Notes: generated from the sequence alone by a model not told the origin. A stretch of DNA of 64,000 nt from Dehalogenimonas sp. 4OHTPN (GCF_040448695.1 NZ_CP159307.1:1426001-1490000), one strand, 5' to 3'. Positions 25,235-34,411 are shown, counted from the first letter of the stretch. Translations and numbers: made by a program.

Positions 25235-25494
25235 CTATGATCCTGGATCGTGCCCAAACCAAAGAGATCACCGCGCCGCCCGGATTTCACCGCTGCCTGG
25301 ATATGTCCGTCGCTGACCTGGAAACCTGCCTTGACGGCATTTCCTATCCGGCCACCAAGCATGACCTGGTCAGGCATGCCCACCGCAACGGGGCCAAACC
25401 GGACATCCTGGCTTTCCTGCACCTGCTGCCGGAAAACAAATACCCCCAGTTCCATGACATCGCCTTCATGGCCTGGTCGTTTTTGCTGGTTTGA
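25231..25494 (+). CDS. DUF2795-like small protein, paralogue 2
   Basis: 87 residues overlapping the NrdJ-like stop by 4 bases (ATGA), with AAGGAGG before the start. The central LDGISYPATKHDLVRHAHRN, then GAKPDILAFLHLLPENKY matches the paralogue at 21283. The overlap suggests the protein is made in step with the NrdJ-like enzyme and may be a partner. Confidence 0.75.
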   Translation: MTMILDRAQTKEITAPPGFHRCLDMSVADLETCLDGISYPATKHDLVRHAHRNGAKPDILAFLHLLPENKYPQFHDIAFMAWSFLLV

Positions 25495-25505
25495 CGTCTG
25501 AAATT

Positions 25506-25528
25506 AGGCACGCCGATATGGCGTGCCT
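25506..25528 (+). terminator. Terminator-like hairpin
   Basis: AGGCACGCC pairs with GGCGTGCCT around GATAT, 11 bp after the DUF2795-like gene. It is followed by CTCTAATAA, a weak T-tract. Confidence 0.6.
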
Positions 25529-25584
25529 CTCTAATAACCGCCGAGGTTAAGCAACTGTTAATTATGTTAAGTCAGGGGGTACAA

Positions 25585-25614
25585 ATGAAAATGGCGTCCG
25601 GGAGAGACCGGTAA
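25585..25614 (+). CDS. Nine-residue leader ORF MKMASGRDR
   Basis: ATG follows AGGGGG; the ORF reads MKMASGRDR and stops at TAA, 36 bp before the rdhA start. It shares ASGRDR/W with the leaders at 27142 and 46032. Confidence 0.55.
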   Translation: MKMASGRDR

Positions 25615-25650
25615 GACCGGGTTCATCAAAAAGAAAAAGGGAGTAATGAA

Positions 25651-27066
25651 ATGTCCAAGTTCCATTCTACATTCAGCCGCCGCGAGTTCATGAAAGGGCT
25701 CGGCCTGGCGGGAGCCGGTTTGGGCGCCGCCGCAGCGGTCGCCCCTGCTTTCCATGACATCGATGAACTTACCGCAACCGCCAACCCGCAGCGCCATCCC
25801 TGGTATGTCAAAGAGCGCGAACTCGAGGATCCTACCGTCGAGATTGACTGGAATGTTTTTCAAAGGGTTGATCGTACCCGTAAGGTACTCGGTGTTACCT
25901 TTCCTGTGACTGCAACTAGAGCCACCGATGGCCCGTTGAATCCGAAGGTTGCCAAGACCATCCAGATGAAGGCAGACGGCCGAGATATTCAATACATGAA
26001 GGATCTTTACCCGTCTTATAAAGGACCCACAATTCGGGATTATGCCTTGACTGGCGCCACCGCTGCTTCAGGCGGCATCGGGCATCCGTTCACGCCTACA
26101 CCGAACTTCTTAGGCGTCACCACCTCGGTGACCATCCCGACTCCGGAAAGCCGCAACATGACCAAGTGGCAGGGCACGCCAGAAGAGAACTTCCTCACCC
26201 TGCAGAATGCCCTGAGAATGTACGGAGCCTCAGAAGTAGGAGTTGTCGAACTCACTGAAAAAACAAAAAAGCTCATTTATCTCAACAACACTTCGGGCAA
26301 ACCTTACAACTTCAAAGATATTGATATCGCTGAAGACACCAAGTCCGAGTTCGCCATTCCCAACAAAGCCAAATACGTCGTCACCTTCAGCACTTTGGAG
26401 GCTTCGCAGACACGCTGCGCCCCTGCCCCGAACTGGAACGGCTACGATCTTTATTATCGGGTGATTAACCTGGCGCACTACTTCATTGGCGCACTAGGCT
26501 ATCAACACCTGGAAATCGCCGGCGCCAGCGCCTCGGATTCGTTCGCCGTTTTTTCGGGTTTGGGCGAACACTCGCGATCCAGTATGGTTGCCACCCACTA
26601 TCGCTATGGCAACATGCAGCGCGGTATGCACCGCATGTTAACCGATATGCCGCTGGCTCCCACCAAACCCTTTGATGCCGGGATCGCCCGCTTCTGCGTC
26701 AACTGTGCTACCTGCGCCACAATGTGCCCTTATGAGTCAATGCCCCTTGGGGATAAACGGTGGGATCATGAGGACCCAGAAGAAGAGGCCTTAAAAAATT
26801 ACGTTCCGGGATATAAAGGCTGGAGATTGTACAACTTCAAGTGTCCGCGCTGCAAGAACTGCCATACTACCTGCCCTTACAACTCTTTTACTGATGCCTC
26901 GATCCACGACGTTATTCGAGCCACCGCGACTATTACTCCAGTGTTTAACGGCTTCTTCGCGGATATGCACGAAAGGTTCGGCTTTGGCACTCGGCATCCT
27001 GAGGAATTCTGGGACAACCCGGCAAATACCGGCGTTGTGGACGTAGAACTGCTGAAACACAGATAA
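25651..27066 (+). CDS. rdhA: Reductive dehalogenase catalytic subunit RdhA
   Basis: A 471-residue RdhA with Tat signal (FSRREFMKGLGLAGAG) and cluster motifs FCVNCATCATMCP and FKCPRCKNCHTTCP. It is a near relative of the rdhA at 21829, suggesting tandem duplication with the NrdJ-like gene between the copies. A nine-residue leader ORF precedes it. There is no rdhB; another rdhA follows 168 bp downstream. Confidence 0.96.
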   Translation: MSKFHSTFSRREFMKGLGLAGAGLGAAAAVAPAFHDIDELTATANPQRHPWYVKERELEDPTVEIDWNVFQRVDRTRKVLGVTFPVTATRATDGPLNPKVAKTIQMKADGRDIQYMKDLYPSYKGPTIRDYALTGATAASGGIGHPFTPTPNFLGVTTSVTIPTPESRNMTKWQGTPEENFLTLQNALRMYGASEVGVVELTEKTKKLIYLNNTSGKPYNFKDIDIAEDTKSEFAIPNKAKYVVTFSTLEASQTRCAPAPNWNGYDLYYRVINLAHYFIGALGYQHLEIAGASASDSFAVFSGLGEHSRSSMVATHYRYGNMQRGMHRMLTDMPLAPTKPFDAGIARFCVNCATCATMCPYESMPLGDKRWDHEDPEEEALKNYVPGYKGWRLYNFKCPRCKNCHTTCPYNSFTDASIHDVIRATATITPVFNGFFADMHERFGFGTRHPEEFWDNPANTGVVDVELLKHR

Positions 27067-27141
27067 CAACTGACTCCGCCCTGTCCCCTTGATTTCTGAG
27101 ATCACGCGGGGTGTTCTAAAAGAAAGATATTTGGAGGAAAA

Positions 27142-27213
27142 ATGAAAGTGGCGTCCGGGAGAGACTGGACGGCGCCGGGAAAGACCGGAAAGACAATCGG
27201 GACAGACCGATGA
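27142..27213 (+). CDS. Leader ORF MKVASGRDW...
   Basis: A 23-codon ORF with ribosome site GGAGG, ending in TGA 21 bp before the rdhA start. It begins MKVASGRDWTAPGK and repeats the GK(T)/DR theme (TGKTIGTDR) in its second half. Confidence 0.55.
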   Translation: MKVASGRDWTAPGKTGKTIGTDR

Positions 27214-27234
27214 ATATAAAGAAAGGGGATTCAT

Positions 27235-28761
27235 ATGTCTATCTTCCACAGCACGGTTTCCCGCCGGGAATTTATGAAAAGTCTCGGCTTGGCCGGTGCG
27301 GGCATCGGGGCTGCCAGCCTGGTAGCGCCCAACTTCCACGACGTGGATGAACTCATGTCCTCTACCAATGCCATCCAGAAACGTCCCTGGTTCGTCAAGG
27401 AACGCAATTTCTTGGATCCCACCGTCGAACATGACTGGAGCGCTATCAACCGCTACGACCGACGCTGGCAGTCGCAGACTACCCGCATCAAGTCCTACTT
27501 CACTGAGACCTGGAACCGCCGCGAAGCAGCCTCTGCCAAAGGCTCCGAAATTTCAGCAAAGAGGCAAGCGGAACAGGCTCCGGGCTACACTCTTCGCACC
27601 CGCATGCTCCATAGCGCCAACCTTCACAACTTTACTTGGTCCAAGACCTGGACTGGCCCGGTCAAATCCGGCTCCAACAGCTACACTGAATCCAAGACCC
27701 CGGAAGAGCTCGGCCTGCCCAAGTGGACCGGCACCCCGGAAGAAGCCTCCAAGATGATGAACGCCGCACTGCGTTACTACGGCTCGGTGCTGACCGGTTA
27801 TGCCGAGTTCGACCAAACCTGGAAGGACAAAGTCCTAGTCAAATACACCACCCGCGGCGCCACCAAGGAATGGAGCAGCAACAACGGTGCATTGCCGTCT
27901 GACACTGAGTCGCTGCGCTATGAATTCGAGAACGTCGACAAGGGCTACTATACCTCCGATGGATCCAAGTACGTCTTTCCTAACAAGCCTCTGTGGATCA
28001 TCACTACAGTGAGCCCAGTTGCTAGCCAGTTCCTCAAGACCCCCAACGCCGAAGCCGGCTACGGTTCTAGCTTCCCCGGTCCCAACGGCACCGGCGGCAC
28101 GCTGAGCTCGTTCGTCTACGGCGGCACCTTCCGCTTTCTACGATCTCTGGGTTACGAATGCTACTCCGACACTGGCCACCAGAGTTCACCGTTCAACGAG
28201 AACATGGCCAACCAGCTCACCGGCATCAACGAGCAGTCCCGGCAGCAGAACTACGGTCTGAACGCCGAATACGGCAACGCCACCTACCCCACCACCTTCC
28301 AGACCAACCTGCCGCTGGCGCCCACCCCGCCGGTTGATGCCGGTATGTGGAAGTTCTGCAAAACCTGCGGCTTCTGTGCCATCAACTGCCCGCCCGGCTG
28401 CATCGAGTCCCACAAGGATCCCACCTGGGAAATCCCGCCCTATGAAGGCAAGGAAGTTACCTTCCACAACAAGGGCATCAAGGCCTTCTGGAACAACTTC
28501 ATCCTCTGCCAGGAGTATCGCTCTGAGGCTTCCGGCTGCAGCCAGTGCTGGGGCTACTGCACCTTCTCCGTCGATCAGGCCGCCATGGTCCATGCCCTGG
28601 TCAAGCAGACCATCTCCGTCACCCCGCTGTTCAACAGCTTCTTTGCCACCATGGGCGAAGTCTTCGGCTACGGCAACCAGGACAGCCCGGAAGAGTGGTG
28701 GGATATGTCCCTGCCAATGATGGGCATCGATACCGTCAAGACCGCCTGGAAAGGCCGGTAG
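27235..28761 (+). CDS. rdhA: Reductive dehalogenase catalytic subunit RdhA
   Basis: A 508-residue RdhA with Tat signal (VSRREFMKSLGLAGAG) and cluster motifs FCKTCGFCAINCP and GCSQCWGYC. An rdhB follows after 26 bp and then a run of radical SAM genes. A leader ORF precedes it. GC-rich codon use indicates long residence. It resembles the duplicated rdhA at 64/44081 in overall plan (TPEELGLPKWTGTPEEASKM). Confidence 0.96.
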   Translation: MSIFHSTVSRREFMKSLGLAGAGIGAASLVAPNFHDVDELMSSTNAIQKRPWFVKERNFLDPTVEHDWSAINRYDRRWQSQTTRIKSYFTETWNRREAASAKGSEISAKRQAEQAPGYTLRTRMLHSANLHNFTWSKTWTGPVKSGSNSYTESKTPEELGLPKWTGTPEEASKMMNAALRYYGSVLTGYAEFDQTWKDKVLVKYTTRGATKEWSSNNGALPSDTESLRYEFENVDKGYYTSDGSKYVFPNKPLWIITTVSPVASQFLKTPNAEAGYGSSFPGPNGTGGTLSSFVYGGTFRFLRSLGYECYSDTGHQSSPFNENMANQLTGINEQSRQQNYGLNAEYGNATYPTTFQTNLPLAPTPPVDAGMWKFCKTCGFCAINCPPGCIESHKDPTWEIPPYEGKEVTFHNKGIKAFWNNFILCQEYRSEASGCSQCWGYCTFSVDQAAMVHALVKQTISVTPLFNSFFATMGEVFGYGNQDSPEEWWDMSLPMMGIDTVKTAWKGR

Positions 28762-28787
28762 GTCATAGAGAAAGGAGTAATGGCAAA

Positions 28788-29081
28788 ATGACTGTTTATC
28801 AGGGTCCGTTCTGGTTCCTTATTGCTGCCATAGCTATCGGCTTGCTGATAGCCCTTGGTATGTTCCTGAGTAAAAAGGGCAAGGTGACTAAGTGGTATGA
28901 CTGGGTCATCATCGGCGTTGCCCTGCTCATGGGTTTCTTCGCTGTCCAGAACTACTTCGGCTCCATCTCCGAGTTCGAGGAAGAAGCCGCCTCAATGTTC
29001 TTGGTTATCGTCGGCATCCCCGCACTCCTGTTGCTGGGTGTCGCCGCCGCCTTGATCATGCGCCGCAAGGCAACTGTCTAG
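28788..29081 (+). CDS. rdhB: RdhB-like membrane anchor
   Basis: 97 residues with three hydrophobic helices (about 8-28, 36-56 and 69-91) and a basic end (MRRKATV). It directly follows rdhA, with GAAAGGAG upstream. An earlier ATG at 28780 is followed at once by a stop (ATG GCA AAA TGA). Topology and place match RdhB. Confidence 0.88.
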   Translation: MTVYQGPFWFLIAAIAIGLLIALGMFLSKKGKVTKWYDWVIIGVALLMGFFAVQNYFGSISEFEEEAASMFLVIVGIPALLLLGVAAALIMRRKATV

Positions 29082-29088
29082 TTGTTCT

Positions 29089-29122
29089 ATCGAGAAGGAG
29101 GAGCGGTCTCCTCCTTCTCGAT
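29089..29122 (+). terminator. Perfect 14 bp hairpin between rdhB and the radical SAM genes
   Basis: 29089-29102 and 29109-29122 are exact inverted repeats with a 6-base loop. No T-run follows, so it may partly stop transcription or protect the upstream rdhAB mRNA, lowering expression of the downstream genes relative to the dehalogenase. Confidence 0.65.
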
Positions 29123-29159
29123 CCCGGTTCACGCAACAGTCGCGCATAGAGGGAATAAA

Positions 29160-30293
29160 ATGAAATATTACGCCACCGGCAAACAGATTGTTTACCCTCC
29201 GGACTACAAAACCAAGGTGATGTTCCTGCGCAAGAGCCAGGAGTGGATCGACCGTAAGATCGCCGAAGGCATCCTTGAATCGGCCTACAGCTTCACCGCG
29301 GGCGGCGGCTTTCTCGTCTTCAACGTCGAATCCCATGAGGAGCTCATCAAGCACCTGATCGACTTCCCGATGTACTGCCTCTCTGAGTTCAAAGTGGAGC
29401 CCATGGTCAGCTTCAACCAGAACGCTGAAATCATCATTAACGAATTCAAAAAGCTCGGCGTCTACCACGACGGCTGGGCTAAGACTCGTGTCTACCATGT
29501 GGCTTACACGCCGGAACTTAAAGAGATATGCCTCTTTTTCTGGGGCTGCAACATCGAATGCCGCGGTTGCTACTGCAAGCGCCGCATCTACAGCCCCATG
29601 CTCAAAGACTTCCTTGGCAAGCATGTCGAGGAACCGTCCGGCATTGAGCCGGCGCCGGAAAAATTCCTGACCATTGACGAACTACTGGCTATCCTCGACC
29701 AGTATGAATTCACCAATGTCGTCTTTGAAGGCCAAGAAGCCGCCATGGACCCCGAACTGCCCAACATCGCCCGGCTGCTGCACGAGCGTTACAAGAGCCA
29801 CAACCTGCTACTGACCAACGGCGTGGAACTTCCTGACCTGTCCCACATCGACCGGGTCGAGGTCGGCATCAAAGCGGTTACCGATGAACTCAATGTTGAT
29901 TACACCGGCGTCTCCAACAAACCGGTGCTGGACAACCTCCTGAAGCTGGTCCAGTCAGGCAAAAACACCTTCGTCGAATCGGTCTACATCCCTGACTATA
30001 TTGAGGTGGATGAGATCGAGCGCATCGCCCGGCATATCGCCGGCGTCAAAAAAGACATGCTGTTCGTCATCCTGCCTTACTTCAAAGCCGGCGACAACCC
30101 CTGGCGGCGGCCGACCACCGAGGAAATGGAAAAAGCCGCCGAAGCCGCCCGCAAGCACCTTAAAAATGTCTTCTTCTTCCGTGGCAATGAAGAACTCAAG
30201 TATGAAGTCTTTTCCGCCTTCCCGGAGGGTGCCGGCGGCGCCTCGTACGAACCCAACCTCAACGCCCTTTTGTCTTCCGTAGGCATGAAGTAA
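29160..30293 (+). CDS. Radical SAM enzyme with N-terminal muconolactone isomerase-like domain
   Basis: 377 residues from MKYYATGK, with AGAGGGA before the ATG. Residues ~1-105 resemble the muconolactone isomerase/dabb-like ferredoxin fold (EWIDRKIAEGILESAYSF, GGGFLVFNVESHEELIKHLI). The rest is a radical SAM domain with the cluster motif in WGCNIECRGCYC (Cx3Cx2C). It belongs with the proteins at 30472 and 37228, which share the YHxxYTPExK...WGCNxxCRGCxC and FEGQEAxxDP patterns. The fusion and the setting after rdhAB suggest a role in corrinoid or dehalogenase maturation; the reaction is unknown. Confidence 0.85.
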   Translation: MKYYATGKQIVYPPDYKTKVMFLRKSQEWIDRKIAEGILESAYSFTAGGGFLVFNVESHEELIKHLIDFPMYCLSEFKVEPMVSFNQNAEIIINEFKKLGVYHDGWAKTRVYHVAYTPELKEICLFFWGCNIECRGCYCKRRIYSPMLKDFLGKHVEEPSGIEPAPEKFLTIDELLAILDQYEFTNVVFEGQEAAMDPELPNIARLLHERYKSHNLLLTNGVELPDLSHIDRVEVGIKAVTDELNVDYTGVSNKPVLDNLLKLVQSGKNTFVESVYIPDYIEVDEIERIARHIAGVKKDMLFVILPYFKAGDNPWRRPTTEEMEKAAEAARKHLKNVFFFRGNEELKYEVFSAFPEGAGGASYEPNLNALLSSVGMK

Positions 30294-30307
30294 TGGGAGG
30301 GGACGTG

Positions 30308-30475
30308 ATGATGATTCTGCTCTGGATACTATGCATCGCCTCGATTATCGGCTCGGCATTATACCTGGTGCTGGAACGCCAGGTTGCCGTCTATAACCGC
30401 GCCGTGCCGCCCTGGCCTGATGCCTGCCCACCCATTGAACCCTACCTGGAAGGCAGTTTCGGACGCCGGTCATGA
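30308..30475 (+). CDS. 55-residue predicted membrane protein
   Basis: One strong hydrophobic helix (MMILLWILCIASIIGSALYL) and a polar tail. ATG 30308 has GGGAGGGG ahead. It overlaps the following radical SAM gene by 4 bases (ATGA). No family is recognised; position between two radical SAM genes suggests a tethering or partner role. Confidence 0.6.
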   Translation: MMILLWILCIASIIGSALYLVLERQVAVYNRAVPPWPDACPPIEPYLEGSFGRRS

Positions 30476-31341
30476 AGACCTGCATCTACCATATCACCTA
30501 TACGCCGGAGCAGAAGGATGTCTGCGTCCATTTCTGGGGCTGCAATTTCCAGTGCCGCGGCTGTTACTGCTCTACCCAAATCTACAGCCCAATGCTGGAC
30601 TTCGGCGCCATGCTCAAGCGCAAACCCGAAGTCCTTGCCCGCCCGCCGGAAAATTTCCTGACGCTGGCCGGAGTCGAGGCTATCCTGGATAAGCTCGATT
30701 TCCACTCGGTGGTTATCGAAGGCCAGGAAGCCGGCCTGGACCCGGCGTACCCGGCGTTTACCGAAATCCTGCACCGCCGCTACGGCGCCACGGTGACCTT
30801 GGTCACCAACGCCGCGATGCTGCCCGACCTCACCTTCACCGATACCGTTGAGGTCGGCCTTAAGGCGCTGGATGACCGGCTGCACCTGGACTACACTGGG
30901 GTTTCCAACCGCCCCGTTCTCGAGAACTTCGACCGCTTGATTGCCATGGGCAAAAAAATAGTCGTGGATACGGTGCTCATCCCGGGCTATATCGACGCCG
31001 CCGAGGCCGAGCGTGTCGCCGAATTCGTCGCCTCCCGTGATTCAACCATCCCTTTCATCCTCCTGCCCTACTTCCCGGTCGGTAACAACCCGTGGCGCCG
31101 GGCTTCCGCCGCAGAAATGGACGAGGCCGCTGGCTTGGTCAAGAAACATCTCCGCCGCGTTTTTCACTTCCGCGGCGATGAAGCCCTCAAATACCCTATC
31201 TTCAACGTCTTCCCGGCCGAGGCCTGCTCCGGCACCGACCCCGATTCAGCCAGATATCTGGCTGCCGCCGAGGGCTTAAATCGCCGTCCGGGCCGGATCT
31301 TGCATCAAATACTAGAACCCGAGGAGGTATCCGCTCAATGA
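30472..31341 (+). CDS. Radical SAM enzyme (second of a related trio)
   Basis: 289 residues with WGCNFQCRGCYC (Cx3Cx2C) near the N-terminus and VVIEGQEAGLDPAYPAFTEI further on. It lacks the N-terminal domain of the protein at 29160 but is otherwise its homologue (shared NNPWRR/DNPWRR, and KHLxxVFxFRGxEALKYPIF-like end). It overlaps both neighbours by 4 bases, so translation is coupled across three genes. Confidence 0.87.
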   Translation: MKTCIYHITYTPEQKDVCVHFWGCNFQCRGCYCSTQIYSPMLDFGAMLKRKPEVLARPPENFLTLAGVEAILDKLDFHSVVIEGQEAGLDPAYPAFTEILHRRYGATVTLVTNAAMLPDLTFTDTVEVGLKALDDRLHLDYTGVSNRPVLENFDRLIAMGKKIVVDTVLIPGYIDAAEAERVAEFVASRDSTIPFILLPYFPVGNNPWRRASAAEMDEAAGLVKKHLRRVFHFRGDEALKYPIFNVFPAEACSGTDPDSARYLAAAEGLNRRPGRILHQILEPEEVSAQ

Positions 31342-32825
31342 GAGTCCTGCTGGTGACATCACCCAATCCCAACTATTCCGCCTATTACGCCAAGGCTTAT
31401 ACCAACCTGCCCAAAGGCTTGCTCTACCTCGCTTCTTACCTTGAGCAATTGGGTCACGAGGTCAAGGTCTATGACGGCTTCGTTGACGAACGCAAGCCGG
31501 AAGATTTCCTGGATTTCAATCCGCAGCTAATCGGCTTTTCGGTCATCACCGGCCCCAACCTGGAAGGGGCGATTCTCCAGTCTAAGCAGTTTCGGGCTTT
31601 GTTCCCGGCGGTGCCAATCGTCTGGGGCAACGTCCATACCAGCGTCCTGCCGAAACAGACCCTGTCCGAGCCGTATATCGACTACGTCGTCATCGGCGCC
31701 GGCGAATACACTTTGGCCGAACTGATCGATTACCTGGAAAAGGGCGACCGGAAACTCAACGACATCAAAGGCCTCGGCTTCAAGATCGACGGCCAGATGG
31801 TCCTCAACGATCCCCGCCCGTTCATTAAGGATTTGGAAGCGCTACCGGACCCGGCTTGGCACCTGGTGCCGGTGAAGAAATACTCCATGATCGGCATCAA
31901 CACCTCCCGCGGCTGTGTCCACCGCTGCGCCTTCTGCTACAACAAGGCCTACAACAAGGGTTACATCGGCTACCTCTCCGCTGAACGGATCATCTCCCAG
32001 ATCGAATTCCTGCGCCAGCACTACGAGGCCAAATATATCCGCTTCGACGAGGACAACTTCACCTTCAACCGCAAGAGATTACGCGAGTTCTGCAACCTCC
32101 TCATCGAGCGTAAGATTAAGATCTCCTGGAACTGCGACTCCAGAGCCGACCTCTCAGATGCCGATGTCACTCTGATGGCCAAAGCCGGCTGCGTTGCCGT
32201 CGGCCTGGGGCTGGAGTCAGGCAGCCAGCGCGGCCTGGACTTCATGCAGAAGGATATTACCGTACCGGAGATGGAGCGGACTTTCTGGTCGCTGGTCAAG
32301 CACAAGATCCGCACCTCGGTCTACATCATCTACGGCTACCCCACCGAAACCGTTGAGGACTTCAACGCCACTCATGAAATGCTGAAACGGCTGGACAATC
32401 CTTACTACATGTACAACCGCTTCGTCCCCTTCCCCGGCAGCGCCCTCTACGATTACTGCGTGGCACAAGGCATGGTGACGCCGCCGGCCCGCCTCGACGA
32501 CTGGCCGGAATTCCTCATCGAGTATGCTAATAAAATCAACCTGAGCCACGTGCCCACCGAAATGATGACCGAGGCCGCGGCCAACTGGCGCGCCAACTAC
32601 GCCGCCCAGCGCATCAGGTTCACCCTGAAGCACAACCCCGAATATTTCCTGACCCTTTTCAAGAACCCACTCAAATTCCTGCGGGAGGTCGGGGAACTGA
32701 TCAAGTTCCACGGCCAGGTGAACAAGTTCTACAAAACCGTGCAGCGGACACTATCCGGCTTCTCATCGAGCAGTCAGGATTCCGGTCTGCCGCTCGGCAT
32801 CGCGCCCAAACCGAAGGTGATTTAA
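31338..32825 (+). CDS. B12-binding-domain radical SAM protein
   Basis: A 495-residue protein. Its N-terminal part has a Rossmann-type cobalamin-binding domain (LPKGLLYLASYLEQLGHEV, DFNPQLIGFSVITGPNLEGA). Radical SAM cysteines are in SRGCVHRCAFC, followed by RFDEDNFTFN and GLESGSQRGLDFM. This plan is that of BchE/class B methyltransferase-like enzymes, which often methylate or cyclise unactivated carbons. The last gene of the coupled rdhA-rdhB-radical SAM set. Substrate unknown. Confidence 0.9.
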   Translation: MRVLLVTSPNPNYSAYYAKAYTNLPKGLLYLASYLEQLGHEVKVYDGFVDERKPEDFLDFNPQLIGFSVITGPNLEGAILQSKQFRALFPAVPIVWGNVHTSVLPKQTLSEPYIDYVVIGAGEYTLAELIDYLEKGDRKLNDIKGLGFKIDGQMVLNDPRPFIKDLEALPDPAWHLVPVKKYSMIGINTSRGCVHRCAFCYNKAYNKGYIGYLSAERIISQIEFLRQHYEAKYIRFDEDNFTFNRKRLREFCNLLIERKIKISWNCDSRADLSDADVTLMAKAGCVAVGLGLESGSQRGLDFMQKDITVPEMERTFWSLVKHKIRTSVYIIYGYPTETVEDFNATHEMLKRLDNPYYMYNRFVPFPGSALYDYCVAQGMVTPPARLDDWPEFLIEYANKINLSHVPTEMMTEAAANWRANYAAQRIRFTLKHNPEYFLTLFKNPLKFLREVGELIKFHGQVNKFYKTVQRTLSGFSSSSQDSGLPLGIAPKPKVI

Positions 32826-32871
32826 TAAAATGCCATACCGTTGGCAACTGGAGATGATCGCTGAGAGAAAG

Positions 32872-32919
32872 AAATACGCATAAAGTCCAATGATGACTAA
32901 TCCTTTGGTACGATGACAT
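32872..32919 (+). promoter_or_regulatory. Conserved ~45 bp rdh upstream element (copy 1)
   Basis: AATACGCATAAAGTCCAATG, then ATGACTAATCCTTTGGTACGATGACA. It is nearly the same as at 45896, 47815 and 51316. It contains GTCCAA...TTGGTAC, an imperfect inverted repeat. It lies 55 bp before the rdhA start. Confidence 0.7.
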
Positions 32920-32974
32920 TTTGTTACATTCTTAGTAGGCTTAATCAACAAAATAATCTTAGTAGGAGGCCTAA

Positions 32975-34387
32975 GTGACCACTTTTCATTCCACAATGTC
33001 CAGGCGGCAATTCATGAAAGCTCTAGGCGTTACAGGTGCTGGCGTCGGTGCCGCCACTTTAATCGCCCCTGCTTTTAAAGACCTCGATGAAATGACATCC
33101 GAAGCGGCAACGAAGCTCCCGACTCACGGCTGGTTTGTTAAGGAACGGGAATTGGAAAATCCCACCAGCGAAATCGATTGGAATGTTTGGAAACCATATG
33201 ATGCCAAAACCAATCCCATGGCACCCGATACTGACATACGGAAACAGAATCTTGCTTCATATGACGCCAGGAATCTTGAAGGGTTGAAGAATAAGAGCCC
33301 TGGATTTAGCCTCAAAGATATCGCCCTCACTTCCGGTCTCCGGAACATGTATGGAACCGACTGCCCCTGGGATGGGGTCCCGGCCAATAACGTGCAGACA
33401 CCTGAAGCACGAGGTACCACTGTCTGGCAGGATACGCCTGAAAACAATCTGAAAACAGTGCGGTCAGCAATGCACCTGGCAGGTTGCAACCAGGTCGGGG
33501 CGATTGAACTAACCGATCGCCTCAAGCAAAGATTATTTGATGCTGGCACGACCGTTTTCGAAGATATTCCTAAGGGTTTTCTTGACAAGAACGTCTACCA
33601 CATCCCCAACTCCTGCAAATGGATGCTGGTCTTTTCTGCACAACAGAATTTCGTCCAGACAATCCATAGCCTGCATAAGGACGAGACTCAGCGGGGCGGT
33701 TATGGTTGGTCAAAACCGGCTTTAAACCCGCATGCACAGGGCTACGCTACTTCTGCACCTTTTTACTTCATCTCTTCGTACTTTATCAGGAACCTGGGTT
33801 ATCAGACTTATCGACCACCAGTGAGAGCCAACGTCGCCATGGGTGTCCTAGCAGGCATTGGAGAACAAGGTCGAGTAGGAAATATTGTCTCGCCCAACCG
33901 CGGGATGCTCATCCGAATGACCTACTGCTGGGTGACTGATCTGCCATTAGCTCCTACCAAACCGGTCGATTTCGGCATTGTGAAGTTTTGCCAAAACTGT
34001 ATGACTTGCGCTAAATCATGTCCGTCAGAGGCGGTTTCATTGGAAAAGGAACCATACTGGGAGACAGCCTGCACAACCAACAATCCTGGTGTGAAACATT
34101 GGTACCTCGACTGGCAGAAGTGCCGCGATTGGGGCAGCCCAGGACCATGCTGCAACTGTCAAGCCTGTTGCCCGTTCAATACACCCAGTGAATCGTTGAT
34201 TCACCAGGTCGTAAGGTACACTGCCGGTAAATTCGGACCTCTTGATAGTTTCTATTCCACCATGGAGAAGCAATTTGCCTACGCTGAGCCACGCAGCGAT
34301 AATGAACTGGCGAAGTGGTGGGACAGGGAACTTGATAGTTACAAGAGTGATACGATCCTGAATGCGGGAACCTACAAATGGTGGTAA
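32975..34387 (+). CDS. rdhA: Reductive dehalogenase catalytic subunit RdhA
   Basis: A 470-residue RdhA with GTG start after AGGAGG, Tat signal (MSRRQFMKALGVTGAG) and cluster motifs FCQNCMTCAKSCP and CCNCQACCP. It has no rdhB of its own; the rdhB on the opposite strand belongs to the convergent rdhA at 34745. The conserved upstream element marks it as controlled together with the rdhA genes at 46096 and 48043. Confidence 0.96.
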   Translation: MTTFHSTMSRRQFMKALGVTGAGVGAATLIAPAFKDLDEMTSEAATKLPTHGWFVKERELENPTSEIDWNVWKPYDAKTNPMAPDTDIRKQNLASYDARNLEGLKNKSPGFSLKDIALTSGLRNMYGTDCPWDGVPANNVQTPEARGTTVWQDTPENNLKTVRSAMHLAGCNQVGAIELTDRLKQRLFDAGTTVFEDIPKGFLDKNVYHIPNSCKWMLVFSAQQNFVQTIHSLHKDETQRGGYGWSKPALNPHAQGYATSAPFYFISSYFIRNLGYQTYRPPVRANVAMGVLAGIGEQGRVGNIVSPNRGMLIRMTYCWVTDLPLAPTKPVDFGIVKFCQNCMTCAKSCPSEAVSLEKEPYWETACTTNNPGVKHWYLDWQKCRDWGSPGPCCNCQACCPFNTPSESLIHQVVRYTAGKFGPLDSFYSTMEKQFAYAEPRSDNELAKWWDRELDSYKSDTILNAGTYKWW

Positions 34388-34411
34388 GGTACTAGTTTGC
34401 TCTGAAAATGA

